Source: Lachnospiraceae bacterium
Lineage (GTDB): Bacteria; Bacillota_A; Clostridia; Lachnospirales; Lachnospiraceae
DNA: 29,413 bases
Assembly: GCA_017464645.1 (NCBI GenBank)
Contig: JAFTZF010000034.1
Span: 1-29,413 of the forward strand
Direction: 5' to 3'
In this document: piece by piece, positions 1-8,078 of the stretch
Position numbering within the stretch: the stretch's first letter is position 1
How the letters are laid out: the number at the start of each line of letters is the position of its first letter
Made by a program: the position numbers and the translations under genes
The notes under the pieces: model-generated
Databases searched by the model: none
Seen by the model: the letters and a program-made list of their open reading frames with translations, nothing else
Told to the model about the DNA's origin: nothing

Positions 1-276
<276 letters not shown>

Positions 277-318
277 TCAATTTTCGTTATATATGCAAAA
301 TTCCCTATTATATTTTTC

Positions 319-347
319 TTGCCATTGTATATTTTTTCTTTTATGAT
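319..347 (+). promoter_or_regulatory. Promoter of the PHP phosphatase gene
   Basis: TTGCCA (319-324) and TATGAT (342-347) are separated by 17 bp, and the predicted start near 354 lies about 60 nt before the ATG at 415. Because this promoter covers the upstream in-frame ATG at 319, it also argues that translation starts at 415. Confidence 0.6.
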
Positions 348-414
348 ATCTGTAAATTCATTTTACAATAATCAAGCAGGCCTCCAAGGCCCGTTTTTAA
401 AGAAAGGATTCTCT

Positions 415-1215
415 ATGAAAATCGATTTTCATGTGCACTCCTCTTTCTCCGGCGACTGCGACAGTTCTCCCGAAACGCAGGTGCTGGCAGCGCTGGAGCA
501 AAACCTGGATATTCTATGCTTTACGGAACATTTGGACGCGGACTATTTCTGCCCGGATGCGAACTTCATTCTGGACACCGCTCCCTATCTGGAAGCTGTT
601 GCTTCCCTCAGAGAAAAATATGCAGACCGAATTGCCATTTATACCGGCGTAGAGCTTGGTCTGCAGCCTCACCTGACAGATTACTATAAGGATTATGCGG
701 CTCGCTATCCCTTTGATTTTATCATCGGTTCCACCCACCTGGTAAATGGCGAGGATCCTTACTACCCCTCCTTCTGGGAAGGCAAGTCCCCCAAAGCCTG
801 TCTGGACACCTATTTCGAAACCACTTTAAAAAACATTCAGACCCACGACTGTTTCGACTCCTACGGCCACCTGGACTATATGATCCGCTACATTCCAAAA
901 GGAAGTCTTACTTACTCCTGTTTCGACTACATGGACCTGATCGATGAATGCCTGCGGCTTCTGATCACCCGCGGACAAGCCCTGGAGGTCAATACAGGCG
1001 GATACAAAGCCGGTCTGCCCGAGCCCAACCCCGGCATGGACATTCTGAAGCGCTACAAGGAACTGGGCGGCGAGCTGCTGACCTTCGGCTCCGACGCACA
1101 CTTTCCTCAGTATGTGGGCTACGAATACGAAAAGGCCTGCGCCCTCATAAAAGCCTGCGGCTTCCGCTATCTGACTGTTTACAAAGAGCGGAAGGCAACA
1201 CCGTTTTTAATTTAA
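415..1215 (+). CDS. PHP-domain phosphatase, HisJ-type histidinol-phosphatase family
   Basis: The product is a 266-residue cytosolic metallo-phosphatase of the PHP superfamily, most like HisJ histidinol-phosphatases, which dephosphorylate L-histidinol phosphate in histidine synthesis. The full set of metal ligands is visible: HVH at 6-8 with D14, H39 in TEHLD, E80 in GVELGL, H108 in GSTHLV, H152 in GHLDY, and D227/H229 in GSDAH. The length fits the family. An in-frame ATG exists at 319, but it sits in the promoter -35. The ATG at 415 has an AGAAAGGA site just upstream and begins directly with the PHP strand, so it is preferred. No other his genes are present, so the substrate could be a different phosphate ester. 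The gene converges on mnmA with an 8-bp gap and no obvious terminator between them. Confidence 0.85.
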   Translation: MKIDFHVHSSFSGDCDSSPETQVLAALEQNLDILCFTEHLDADYFCPDANFILDTAPYLEAVASLREKYADRIAIYTGVELGLQPHLTDYYKDYAARYPFDFIIGSTHLVNGEDPYYPSFWEGKSPKACLDTYFETTLKNIQTHDCFDSYGHLDYMIRYIPKGSLTYSCFDYMDLIDECLRLLITRGQALEVNTGGYKAGLPEPNPGMDILKRYKELGGELLTFGSDAHFPQYVGYEYEKACALIKACGFRYLTVYKERKATPFLI

Positions 1216-1223
1216 ATATTTTT

Positions 1224-2303
1224 CTACAAAATGGTTCCTCCGCCCAGCACATATTCTCCATCATAGAATACCACTGCCTGTCCCGGTGTAATGGCCCGCT
1301 GGGGCTCCAAAAATTCCACTCGCACCCGGTCCGGCCCTGTCTTTTTGACAATACACGGGGCACCCTTGTGGTTGTAACGGATTTTCGCCATGACCTGGCG
1401 TTCTCCATCCAGATCCGGAATGGACATGAAATTCACCCTGTCCGCTTCCAGAACGCTGGAAAATACGTCTTCATTCTCCCCGATGACCACCTGATTGGTC
1501 TCCGGACAGATCCTGGTTACTACCACTCTGCGGCCCATAGCAAGTCCCAGACCCTTGCGCTGCCCGATGGTGTAATGAGTAATGCCCTTGTGGCGTCCCA
1601 GCACCTTTCCGCTGGCATCCACAAAATCACCCTCCGGCACCTTCTGACCATTCTCCCTGTCAATAAACCCGGCGTAGTCCTGGTCCGGAACAAAACAAAT
1701 CTCCTGGCTGTCCGGCTTGTTGGCCGTGCGAAGCCCAAGCTTCTCTGCCATAGCACGGATCTCGTCCTTGGTATAGGCGCCTACGGGCATCAATGTATGG
1801 GACAATTGCTCCTGGGTCAGATTGTACAGAGCATAAGTCTGGTCTTTGGCTGAAGTGGCTGAAGTCCGCAGGGAAAACCGACCGTTTTCCAGCTGCTCGA
1901 TTCTGGCATAGTGGCCTGTAGCAATGTAATCAGCCCCGATTTCCAGGCTCCTTTGCAGCAGGGATTCCCACTTCACATACCGATTGCAGGCAATACAGGG
2001 ATTGGGCGTTCTGCCCGCCAGATACTCCCGCACAAAATAGTCCATGACATTGGCTTTAAATTCTTTTTTGAAATTCATCACATAGTAAGGAATCTCCAGC
2101 TGATTGGCCACCCGTCTGGCATCATCTACAGCCGAAAGACCGCAGCAGCCACCATTTTCCTGCTGCACTTCCTCTTCCTCATCCTGCCAGATCTGCATGG
2201 TCACACCGATGACCTCATAGCCCTGCTCCTTTAAGAGCCAGGCAGCCACGGAGGAATCCACACCGCCGGACATCCCCACTACCACTTTTTTCTTTTTACT
2301 CAT
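1224..2303 (-). CDS. mnmA: tRNA-specific 2-thiouridylase MnmA
   Basis: MnmA activates U34 of tRNA-Lys, tRNA-Glu and tRNA-Gln with ATP and inserts sulfur to give 2-thiouridine. The 359-residue protein has the PP-loop SGGVDSS at 12-18, the [12 protein letters not shown] segment with the likely nucleophile C106, and the second catalytic cysteine C203 in SQEICFVPD, followed by the C-terminal beta-barrel region ([13 protein letters not shown] segment [13 protein letters not shown]). The length is normal. It is the last gene of the iscR-nifS-nifU operon, starting 5 nt after the preceding stop with AGGA overlapping the end of that gene. This placement fits the sulfur-donor role of cysteine desulfurases for MnmA. 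No truncation or missing catalytic residue is seen. Confidence 0.96.
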   Translation of the reverse strand: MSKKKKVVVGMSGGVDSSVAAWLLKEQGYEVIGVTMQIWQDEEEEVQQENGGCCGLSAVDDARRVANQLEIPYYVMNFKKEFKANVMDYFVREYLAGRTPNPCIACNRYVKWESLLQRSLEIGADYIATGHYARIEQLENGRFSLRTSATSAKDQTYALYNLTQEQLSHTLMPVGAYTKDEIRAMAEKLGLRTANKPDSQEICFVPDQDYAGFIDRENGQKVPEGDFVDASGKVLGRHKGITHYTIGQRKGLGLAMGRRVVVTRICPETNQVVIGENEDVFSSVLEADRVNFMSIPDLDGERQVMAKIRYNHKGAPCIVKKTGPDRVRVEFLEPQRAITPGQAVVFYDGEYVLGGGTIL

Positions 2304-2308
2304 ATTAT

Positions 2309-3148
2309 CTAAATTTCCTGTGCATCCTGCTGCCCCATTTCAGACCAGACAGGCACATTCAAGGCCTCATACTCTTTTTGTATCCGCTCATCCCGCTCTT
2401 TCTTTATATAACTCAGCGCCAGGCTCAGATATACCACAGAAACACCGAAATTCACTGCCCAAAAGCCGGGAAACATCAATCCTGTCATCCTCAAAATCGC
2501 CTTTACGGCCAATGGCAGTGTACGGCTGTAAATACTCAATGTATAAACCTGCCCCAAGTCCAGCTGCAGACCTCTGATACCGGAAAAAGCCATGCCGATC
2601 CATGTCACAAGCAATACACCAAAGAAAAACAGAAGTGCCTGGCCGATGTACATGAAGAGCAGGATCACAAAGATGCCGGCATTTATAATGGGTACAAAAT
2701 CCAGAATCATTTCTTTCCCCACATGCCAGTCTTCCACGTCTGCAAAATAAAACAATTCTGTTGTGTCGCGGACTTTCACAAATACTTTCTTTGCATCTGC
2801 AATTAGAGCCCCTTCGTAATCTTCAGAAAAATCCTTTGCCGTCTCCACCTGGAAGAGAGCCTGGGTATCCACATCCACATATACGCCCTCCACATCAAGG
2901 GCCATGGGCTCTTCCATCCACAATTCTCCATCCTCAAGCTCAAAATTGGGAACCAATTTTTCTATAGCATCTGCGATTTTACCGATCTCTCTCTGAACCG
3001 AAACAACCGGTATCAGATATGCGATCACAAAATAAAGGGTTATGAGCAGTAAACCGTATCCGAATGTTTTTCCCTTGCGATTTTCCAAAAATCTCGGATA
3101 GGCAGAAACCTTTGCAACCGCACAGCCCATTTGCTTGAAAATGTTCAT
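2309..3148 (-). CDS. DUF1189-like integral membrane protein
   Basis: This 279-residue membrane protein resembles the DUF1189 family of Firmicutes, whose function is unknown. A hydrophobic segment at about 30-50 is followed by a long acidic extracytoplasmic region (about 52-150). Three or more further membrane segments follow between about 150 and 255, and the tail is charged and cytoplasmic. The AlaTyrProArgPhe motif near residue 16 and the large loop between helix 1 and the helical bundle match this family's general plan. The ATG at 3148 has GAGAGGGA 6 nt upstream. It lies between nifU (31 nt upstream) and mnmA (5 nt downstream), so it is cotranscribed with Fe-S assembly genes. Whether that reflects function or hitch-hiking cannot be told from the sequence. 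Confidence 0.75.
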   Translation of the reverse strand: MNIFKQMGCAVAKVSAYPRFLENRKGKTFGYGLLLITLYFVIAYLIPVVSVQREIGKIADAIEKLVPNFELEDGELWMEEPMALDVEGVYVDVDTQALFQVETAKDFSEDYEGALIADAKKVFVKVRDTTELFYFADVEDWHVGKEMILDFVPIINAGIFVILLFMYIGQALLFFFGVLLVTWIGMAFSGIRGLQLDLGQVYTLSIYSRTLPLAVKAILRMTGLMFPGFWAVNFGVSVVYLSLALSYIKKERDERIQKEYEALNVPVWSEMGQQDAQEI

Positions 3149-3179
3149 GTTGCTTCCCTCTCATTGGTAAAATTTGCTC

Positions 3180-3623
3180 TTAGTACTCTTCGCTCTCTTC
3201 TTCCTCATCTTCATGAATATCAGACTTGGGTTTTTCCAGTCCTTCAATCTGGATTCCATTTTTCTCTGCGTAGTCCCAGAGTGCCGCATGAATGGCCTCC
3301 TCTGCCAGCAGAGAACAATGTACCTTTACAGGCGGAAGTCCATCCAGAGCCTCCATAACTGCCTTATTGGTTACCTGCAGCGCCTCGTAAATGGTCTTAC
3401 CCTTTACCAGCTCTGTTGCCATACTGCTGGTGGCCACTGCTGCGCCGCAGCCAAAGGTCTTGAATTTCACATCCTGAATCACCTGGTTCTCATCAATATC
3501 CAGGTAAATACGCATGATATCGCCGCATTTGGCATTGCCTACAGTTCCTACACCGCTGGCATTATCAATCTCTCCTACTTTTCTCGGGTTCTGGAAATGA
3601 TCCATTACTTTTTCGCTATACAT
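3180..3623 (-). CDS. nifU: Iron-sulfur cluster assembly scaffold NifU/IscU-like
   Basis: This 147-residue cytosolic scaffold receives sulfur from the desulfurase and builds Fe-S clusters for transfer to apoproteins. The three conserved ligands are visible: C33 in AKCGD (with the neighbouring D35), C59 in TFGCGAA and C103 in VHCSLLAEEA. The N-terminal MYSEKVMDHFQNPRKVGEI is typical of the NifU-N/IscU domain. The last 20 residues form an acidic tail (EDEEEESEEY) beyond the usual domain. The nifU-type C-terminal thioredoxin-like domain is absent, so this is the short single-domain form common in Clostridia. An AGAGGAGA site precedes the ATG. It follows nifS by 29 nt in the iscR operon. Confidence 0.95.
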   Translation of the reverse strand: MYSEKVMDHFQNPRKVGEIDNASGVGTVGNAKCGDIMRIYLDIDENQVIQDVKFKTFGCGAAVATSSMATELVKGKTIYEALQVTNKAVMEALDGLPPVKVHCSLLAEEAIHAALWDYAEKNGIQIEGLEKPKSDIHEDEEEESEEY

Positions 3624-3652
3624 ATTACTTTCTCCTCTATTTTTTCTATTTG

Positions 3653-4837
3653 TTATTTTGCACTCTTTTTTATAAAATCTTCATACAGCGGAGACATATC
3701 CCGCAGTTTCTGCACAATGTTCTTGATGGTCTCCACTACAAAATCCAGTTCCTCTTTGGTGGTCTCCTCGCTTAAGGTCAGACGCAGGGAACCGTGGGCG
3801 ATCTCATGAGGCAGGCCGATGGCCAGCAGCACATGGGACGGATCCAGAGAACCGGAAGTACATGCAGAACCGGAGGAACCGCAGATGCCTTCCATATCCA
3901 GCATGATCAGCAGGGATTCTCCCTCAATAAACTGGAAGCTGAAATTGGCATTGTTGGGCAAACGATTGGTCCGATGTCCGTTGAGCCGCACAAAAGGCAC
4001 TTCCTTCAAAATACGATCAATCAGATAATCCCGCAGTTCTATTTCTTTGGCTGTACGCTCCTGCATGGTAGCCATAGCCCGCTCTACAGCCTTGCCATAA
4101 CCCACGATGCCCGGCACATTTTCTGTTCCCGCACGACGTTTCCGCTCCTGAGCACCGCCGTGTACAAAGGATTTCAGTTTCAAGCCGGTACGGATATACA
4201 AAAATCCGATACCCTTGGGGCCGTTCAGCTTGTGGCCGCTGGAACTGAGCATATCGATATGATACTCATCCACGGAAATGGGAACCTGGCCAAAAGCCTG
4301 TACCGCATCTGTATGGAATAAAATACCGTTGTCTTTTGCGATCTCACCAATCTCCTTGATGGGCTGAATGGTACCGATCTCATTATTTGCAAACATCACA
4401 GAGATCAAAATGGTCGTGGGACGAATGGCTTTTTTCAGCTCATCCAGCTTCACTGCACCGTTCTCGTCCACGTTCAGATAGGTGATCTCGAAGCCTTTCT
4501 TCTCCAGATACTCGCAGGTATGCAAAATGGCATGATGCTCGATCTTAGTGGTAATGATGTGGTTGCCCTTGGACTGGTAAGCTTCTGCCACTGCCTTCAG
4601 GGCCCAGTTGTCCGCCTCACTGCCGCCTGCTGTAAAATAAATCTCGTTGCTCTTGGCTCCCAGAGCCTTAGCAATGGCTTCACGGCTCTCTGTTACTGCC
4701 TTTTTGCTCTCCTGCGCCAGCCCGTATACGCTGGAGGGATTTCCGTAGTATTCTGAGAAGTAAGGAATCATAGCCTCTACAACTTCCGGCGCTGTTCTTG
4801 TTGTCGCCGCATTATCCAGATAAATCACTTTTTTCAT
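3653..4837 (-). CDS. nifS: Cysteine desulfurase NifS/IscS
   Basis: This PLP-dependent enzyme takes sulfur from L-cysteine, leaves a persulfide on its active-site cysteine and hands it to the NifU scaffold and, probably, to MnmA at the end of the same operon. The 394-residue protein starts MKKVIYLDNAATT, has the PLP lysine K203 in SSSGHKLNGPKG and the persulfide cysteine C326 in SGSACTSGS on the flexible loop typical of group I enzymes, and has EHHAIL (100-105) stacking on the cofactor. The length is normal for NifS/IscS. A CAGGAGGAG ribosome binding site precedes the ATG. The neighbours (iscR upstream, nifU downstream) define a compact ISC-type operon. No anomaly is seen. Confidence 0.97.
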   Translation of the reverse strand: MKKVIYLDNAATTRTAPEVVEAMIPYFSEYYGNPSSVYGLAQESKKAVTESREAIAKALGAKSNEIYFTAGGSEADNWALKAVAEAYQSKGNHIITTKIEHHAILHTCEYLEKKGFEITYLNVDENGAVKLDELKKAIRPTTILISVMFANNEIGTIQPIKEIGEIAKDNGILFHTDAVQAFGQVPISVDEYHIDMLSSSGHKLNGPKGIGFLYIRTGLKLKSFVHGGAQERKRRAGTENVPGIVGYGKAVERAMATMQERTAKEIELRDYLIDRILKEVPFVRLNGHRTNRLPNNANFSFQFIEGESLLIMLDMEGICGSSGSACTSGSLDPSHVLLAIGLPHEIAHGSLRLTLSEETTKEELDFVVETIKNIVQKLRDMSPLYEDFIKKSAK

Positions 4838-4895
4838 AATGATGCTCCTCCTGATATTTTGTCATTTATTTTCTAAAACCGCCCGGTTCTGCCTC

Positions 4896-4921
4896 CGCTC
4901 CGGCTTGTACAAGCGCTCCGG
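4896..4921. repeat. 8-bp direct repeat flanking a 10-bp palindrome in the iscR-nifS gap
   Basis: CGCTCCGG occurs at 4896-4903 and again at 4914-4921, separated exactly by the palindrome CTTGTACAAG (4904-4913). The block is GC-rich and sits in the 117-nt spacer between iscR and nifS, so it is transcribed. A short hairpin can form in the RNA. It has no T-tract and is not a terminator. Confidence 0.7.
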
Positions 4922-4954
4922 AAACAGCCCCTCTGATTTGGAATTTCTTTCTTC

Positions 4955-5413
4955 TTATTTGGAACAACAGGCTCCTGCTGCAGGCGCCACTTCTTTCACA
5001 TCTTTGCTCTCTTCGATCAACTGGCTCAATTTTATTTCATCCACTGTCTGATTGATGCTGTCATTGATTCGTTTCCAAACATATTTTGTCACACAAACAC
5101 CGGCCCCGGAGCATCCCTGCTCTTCCTGAAACCCCGAACACTCCACAGGATTTAAATTTCCCTCCAGCGCCCGCAGGATATCTCCCACCGAAATCTCTTC
5201 CGGTGCCTTTGCCAGCACATAGCCGCCTCCGGCTCCCCGCACACTGGACACCAGTCCTGCCTTTCGCAGCTTGGCGATCAGCTGCTCCAGATAGCTCTCA
5301 GAAATATTCTGACGCTCCGCAATACTGGCAATGGATACCGCTCCGCTCTCACTGTGCACAGCCAGATCCAACAATGCCCGTAAGCCATATCTTCCCTTCG
5401 TGGACAACTTCAT
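4955..5413 (-). CDS. iscR: Rrf2-family Fe-S cluster regulator, IscR-like
   Basis: This 152-residue transcription regulator has an N-terminal winged helix (MKLSTKGRYGLRALLDLAV, then a recognition helix near SESYLEQLIAKLRKAG). Three cysteines, C92, C101 and C107, stand where IscR ligates a [2Fe-2S] cluster. The spacing (CX8CX5C) is slightly wider than in the Escherichia coli protein. An unusual ACCSK tail adds a vicinal cysteine pair at the C-terminus. It is the first gene of the iscR-nifS-nifU-DUF1189-mnmA operon and has an inverted-repeat operator between promoter and start codon, so autoregulation by cluster status is likely. The ATG at 5413 with GAGGTG upstream is the only sensible start. 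A CymR-like role is less likely, given the cysteines and the operon. Confidence 0.92.
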   Translation of the reverse strand: MKLSTKGRYGLRALLDLAVHSESGAVSIASIAERQNISESYLEQLIAKLRKAGLVSSVRGAGGGYVLAKAPEEISVGDILRALEGNLNPVECSGFQEEQGCSGAGVCVTKYVWKRINDSINQTVDEIKLSQLIEESKDVKEVAPAAGACCSK

Positions 5414-5432
5414 CTACATCACCTCGCATAAT

Positions 5433-5451
5433 TCCGAGTATTTTACTCGGA
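5433..5451 (-). promoter_or_regulatory. IscR-type operator of the iscR operon
   Basis: TCCGAGTA-N3-TACTCGGA is a perfect 8+8 bp inverted repeat placed just downstream of the predicted start point and upstream of the iscR ribosome binding site. Paired CCGAGTA/TACTCGG half-sites in front of Rrf2/IscR genes are what would be expected of an autoregulatory operator. Binding is inferred, not shown. Confidence 0.8.
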
Positions 5452-5461
5452 TATTGTAATG

Positions 5462-5490
5462 ATAATAGCACTGCAGGAATGTTCTGTCAA
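5462..5490 (-). promoter_or_regulatory. Promoter of the iscR-nifS-nifU-DUF1189-mnmA operon
   Basis: On the minus strand a consensus -35 TTGACA (5485-5490) and a -10 TATTAT (5462-5467) are separated by 17 bp. The start would be near 5455, immediately before the inverted-repeat operator, which fits repression by blocking early transcription. Confidence 0.85.
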
Positions 5491-5533
5491 GCGTCTTTAC
5501 GGAATATATTCATAAAAAAAGAGATGTGTATCT

Positions 5534-6850
5534 ATGATCAAAAAACATCCCCTCCTGACCGGGACACTGATTCTGACCCTGACCGGTGTTGTTACTAAAA
5601 TCATGGGTTTCTTCTATAAGATATTCTTAAGTCGTACCATTGGTGCGGAAGGACTGGGCATCTACCAGATGATTTTCCCTATTTTCGGTATTTGCTTTTC
5701 CCTCACAACTGCCGGCATCGAAACTTCTATTTCCCGCTTTGTAGCAGAAGAATCTGCCCGGAACAACCCATCCGGTTCCCGGCGGATCCTGGCTTCCGGC
5801 CTGATTCTTTCCGTTTCCCTTTCACTGATTGCTGCTCTGTGCCTCTATGGGGGCGCCGAATTTCTGGCCACCTCTTATTTAAAAGAGCCCCGCTGCATTG
5901 ATCTGCTGCGCTTTCTGGCCCTTTCTCTGCCCTTTGCTTCCTGCCACGCCTGCATCAGCGGCTATTATTACGGGCGGAAACAGACCGGAATTCCCGCAGC
6001 AAGTCAATTGATCGAGCAGGTCATCCGGGTAGTCAGTGTCTTCCTGCTGGCTTCTATCTGCACAGAAAAAGGCATTTCTCTGTCTCCTGTGCTGGCAGTT
6101 CTGGGACTGGTCATGGGGGAATTTGCCTCTGCTCTGTTTTGTATCACGGCTTTTTCTTCCAAACCTGCTTTTCATCCAAAAGCAAAAGTGCTTTTTTGTG
6201 CGCTTTCATCTGATTTAAAGAAACTTCTGACCATGTCTGTTCCCCTGACCGCCAATCGGGTAGTTGTAAATATTCTGGCCAGTCTGGAAGCGCTGTTGAT
6301 TCCTCTTACCTTGAAAGCCTATGGACTGAGCAGCACCGCAGCCTACAGCATCTACGGAACCTTAACCGGTATGTCCCTTTCCTTTATCTTGTTTCCCACG
6401 GTTCTTACCGGTTCTGTTTCGGTGCTTCTCTTGCCCTCCGTTTCAGAATCTGCAGCAGCAGGCGACCGGAACCGCATCCGCTCCACCCTAAAAAAAGCCA
6501 TGGGCTTTTGTCTGCCTTTTGGCTCGTTTTGCACTATTTTTTTCCTGCTGACCGGCCATCTCCTGGGAACGTTCTTTTTTGACAGTACGCTGGCCGGAGA
6601 CTTTATACAGACCCTGGCCTGGATCTGTCCTTTTTTGTACCTGAACGCCACCCTGAACAGCATCCTCCATGGCCTGGGCCGCACCAGTCTTACCTTCCGC
6701 AACAATCTGCTGGGTATTACCGTGCGCATTTGTTTTATCCTCCTGTGCATTCCCCGTTTTGGAATCGTGGGATACTTATGGGGCCTGCTGGCCAATCAGC
6801 TGCTGGTATCCTTCCTGTGCATCTGCAGTTTAAAAGACTACCTGCGGTAA
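5534..6850 (+). CDS. SpoVB-like lipid/polysaccharide flippase (MOP superfamily)
   Basis: This 438-residue polytopic membrane protein has about 12 hydrophobic segments from end to end. The N-terminal region, TGVVTKIMGFFYKIFLSRTIGAEGLGIYQM, is the classic start of the stage V sporulation protein B / MurJ-related flippase branch, whose members move lipid-linked precursors and act in spore cortex formation in Bacillus. It is somewhat shorter than Bacillus SpoVB, as is common for clostridial homologues. The ribosome binding site is weak (AAAGAG about 10 nt upstream), and no better start is in frame. The gene diverges from iscR and converges on aroF. Its exact substrate cannot be read from the sequence, and many clostridia carry several paralogues, so the spoVB symbol is not assigned. 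Confidence 0.85.
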   Translation: MIKKHPLLTGTLILTLTGVVTKIMGFFYKIFLSRTIGAEGLGIYQMIFPIFGICFSLTTAGIETSISRFVAEESARNNPSGSRRILASGLILSVSLSLIAALCLYGGAEFLATSYLKEPRCIDLLRFLALSLPFASCHACISGYYYGRKQTGIPAASQLIEQVIRVVSVFLLASICTEKGISLSPVLAVLGLVMGEFASALFCITAFSSKPAFHPKAKVLFCALSSDLKKLLTMSVPLTANRVVVNILASLEALLIPLTLKAYGLSSTAAYSIYGTLTGMSLSFILFPTVLTGSVSVLLLPSVSESAAAGDRNRIRSTLKKAMGFCLPFGSFCTIFFLLTGHLLGTFFFDSTLAGDFIQTLAWICPFLYLNATLNSILHGLGRTSLTFRNNLLGITVRICFILLCIPRFGIVGYLWGLLANQLLVSFLCICSLKDYLR

Positions 6851-6911
6851 CCTTTTCTTCTGATAAAGATTTTCTCCTTTTCTCAGAGAACCATTCTTTC
6901 CGGGACACAAA

Positions 6912-6993
6912 AAGCCGGAACATCTTGAACCGCCCCCAAAAGTTAGACCTAAAAGTCTAACGATTGGGAGATCGGTTCAGATCGTTCCGGCTT
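6912..6993 (-). terminator. Terminator of aroF (also usable from spoVB side), with an inserted inner hairpin
   Basis: AAGCCGGAAC (6912-6921) pairs with GTTCCGGCTT (6984-6993). On the minus strand the closing arm runs into a T5 tract, so it should end the xer-aroF transcript. On the plus strand the tail CTTCTTTAA is weaker. Between the arms lies a second, nested palindrome (6926-6979), so the whole can fold as one long interrupted hairpin. Confidence 0.8.
6926..6979. repeat. 54-bp imperfect palindrome resembling two abutted IS3-family ends
   Basis: TGAACCG (6926-6932) pairs with CGGTTCA (6973-6979), CCCAA (6935-6939) with TTGGG (6964-6968), and GTTAGAC (6942-6948) with GTCTAAC (6955-6961), leaving a 6-nt loop. 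The TG...CA boundaries and the CCCCCAAAAGTTAGAC core resemble terminal inverted repeats of IS150/IS3-group elements. No transposase is present. It may be a relic or miniature element, or simply a hairpin of similar sequence. No clear target duplication is seen. Confidence 0.5.
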
Positions 6994-7029
6994 CTTTAAC
7001 TCATCCTATTCATATTTTCTCTTCTGCCA

Positions 7030-8058
7030 CTAGCAGCGCTCTGCGATTTCGTAAATCAACCGCTCAGACTCCGGCCAGCCAAGGCAGGGATCTGTAATGG
7101 ACTTTCCATACACATGATCATGGACACCCTGACAGCCCGGCTCAATATAGCTCTCGATCATAACGCCTTTTACCAGCTTATGAATCTCCGGTGCAAGGGC
7201 ACGGCTGTGAAGCACTTCCTTTACAATACGAATCTGCTGCTCATACTGCTTGTTGGAATTGGAGTGGTTGGCATCCACAATAGCCGCCGGATTCTTCAAA
7301 TCCCGCTCATTGTACATATTCAGCACCTGCATCAGATCCTCATAGTGATAATTAGGCAGATTTACACCACGTTTGTTGACAGCGCCGCGTAGTACCGCAT
7401 GAGCCAGATCATTTCCGGTGGTCTGCACATCCCAGCCACGATAAATGAAGGAATGTCCGTGCTGGGCTGCTGTAATCGAGTTCATCATAACCAGGAAGTC
7501 GCCACTGGTGGGGTTCTTCATGCCTGTGGGCACGTCAATACCACTGGCTACCAGACGATGCTGCTGGTTTTCCACAGAACGGGCTCCGACTGCAATATAG
7601 GACAGGAAGTCCATAACATACCGCAGATTCTCCGGATACAGCATCTCATCCGCTGCAGTAAGTCCGGTCTCTTCGATGGCACGAATATGCATATGTCGAA
7701 GGGCAACAATACCTGCCATAGGATCCGGCTTTTTCTCCGGATCCGGCTGATGCATAATTCCCTTGTAGCCATCTCCTGTAGTTCTCGGCTTGTTTGTGTA
7801 AATACGGGGAATAATAATAACTTTATCTTTTACCTTTTCCTGAACGGGGACCAATCGGTTTACATAATCGCAAACCGCATCCTCATTGTCTGCAGAACAG
7901 GGGCCTATGATCACTAAAAACTTATCAGACTCCCCTGTAAAAACCTTTCGGATCTCCCGGTCTCTTTCCTCTTTTATCTTTACCACACGCTCCGGTACCG
8001 GATACATTTTCCGGATCTCCGCCGGTGTGGGAAGCTTCTGTATAAAGTCAAATGCCAT
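7030..8058 (-). CDS. aroF: 3-deoxy-7-phosphoheptulonate synthase (DAHP synthase, type I-alpha)
   Basis: This enzyme catalyses the first step of the shikimate pathway, joining phosphoenolpyruvate and erythrose-4-phosphate. The 342-residue protein has the type I-alpha features: IGPCSA with metal ligand C54, KPRTT at 90-94, GARSVENQQHR at about 158-168, DANHSNSNK, and the C-terminal GKSITDPCLGW. The N-terminal extension (MAFDFIQKLPTPAEIRKMYP) is the part that in E. coli AroFGH enzymes contributes to feedback control by an aromatic amino acid. Which inhibitor applies here cannot be read. AAGGAG precedes the ATG. It begins 20 nt after the xer stop, so the two are probably cotranscribed. The symbol stands for the family, since aroF, aroG and aroH cannot be separated here. 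Confidence 0.94.
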   Translation of the reverse strand: MAFDFIQKLPTPAEIRKMYPVPERVVKIKEERDREIRKVFTGESDKFLVIIGPCSADNEDAVCDYVNRLVPVQEKVKDKVIIIPRIYTNKPRTTGDGYKGIMHQPDPEKKPDPMAGIVALRHMHIRAIEETGLTAADEMLYPENLRYVMDFLSYIAVGARSVENQQHRLVASGIDVPTGMKNPTSGDFLVMMNSITAAQHGHSFIYRGWDVQTTGNDLAHAVLRGAVNKRGVNLPNYHYEDLMQVLNMYNERDLKNPAAIVDANHSNSNKQYEQQIRIVKEVLHSRALAPEIHKLVKGVMIESYIEPGCQGVHDHVYGKSITDPCLGWPESERLIYEIAERC

Positions 8059-8078
8059 TTATGTCGTTCTCCTTTGTC

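Noticed and set aside
948..1853. 301-codon plus-strand open frame
   Set aside because: It lies antisense to mnmA and the end of the PHP gene, has no recognisable motif, and the minus-strand MnmA is certain.
5414..5533. Sigma-E promoter for the SpoVB-like gene
   Set aside because: A TCATAAAA-like -10 exists but the matching -35 is poor, so I did not list it as a feature.
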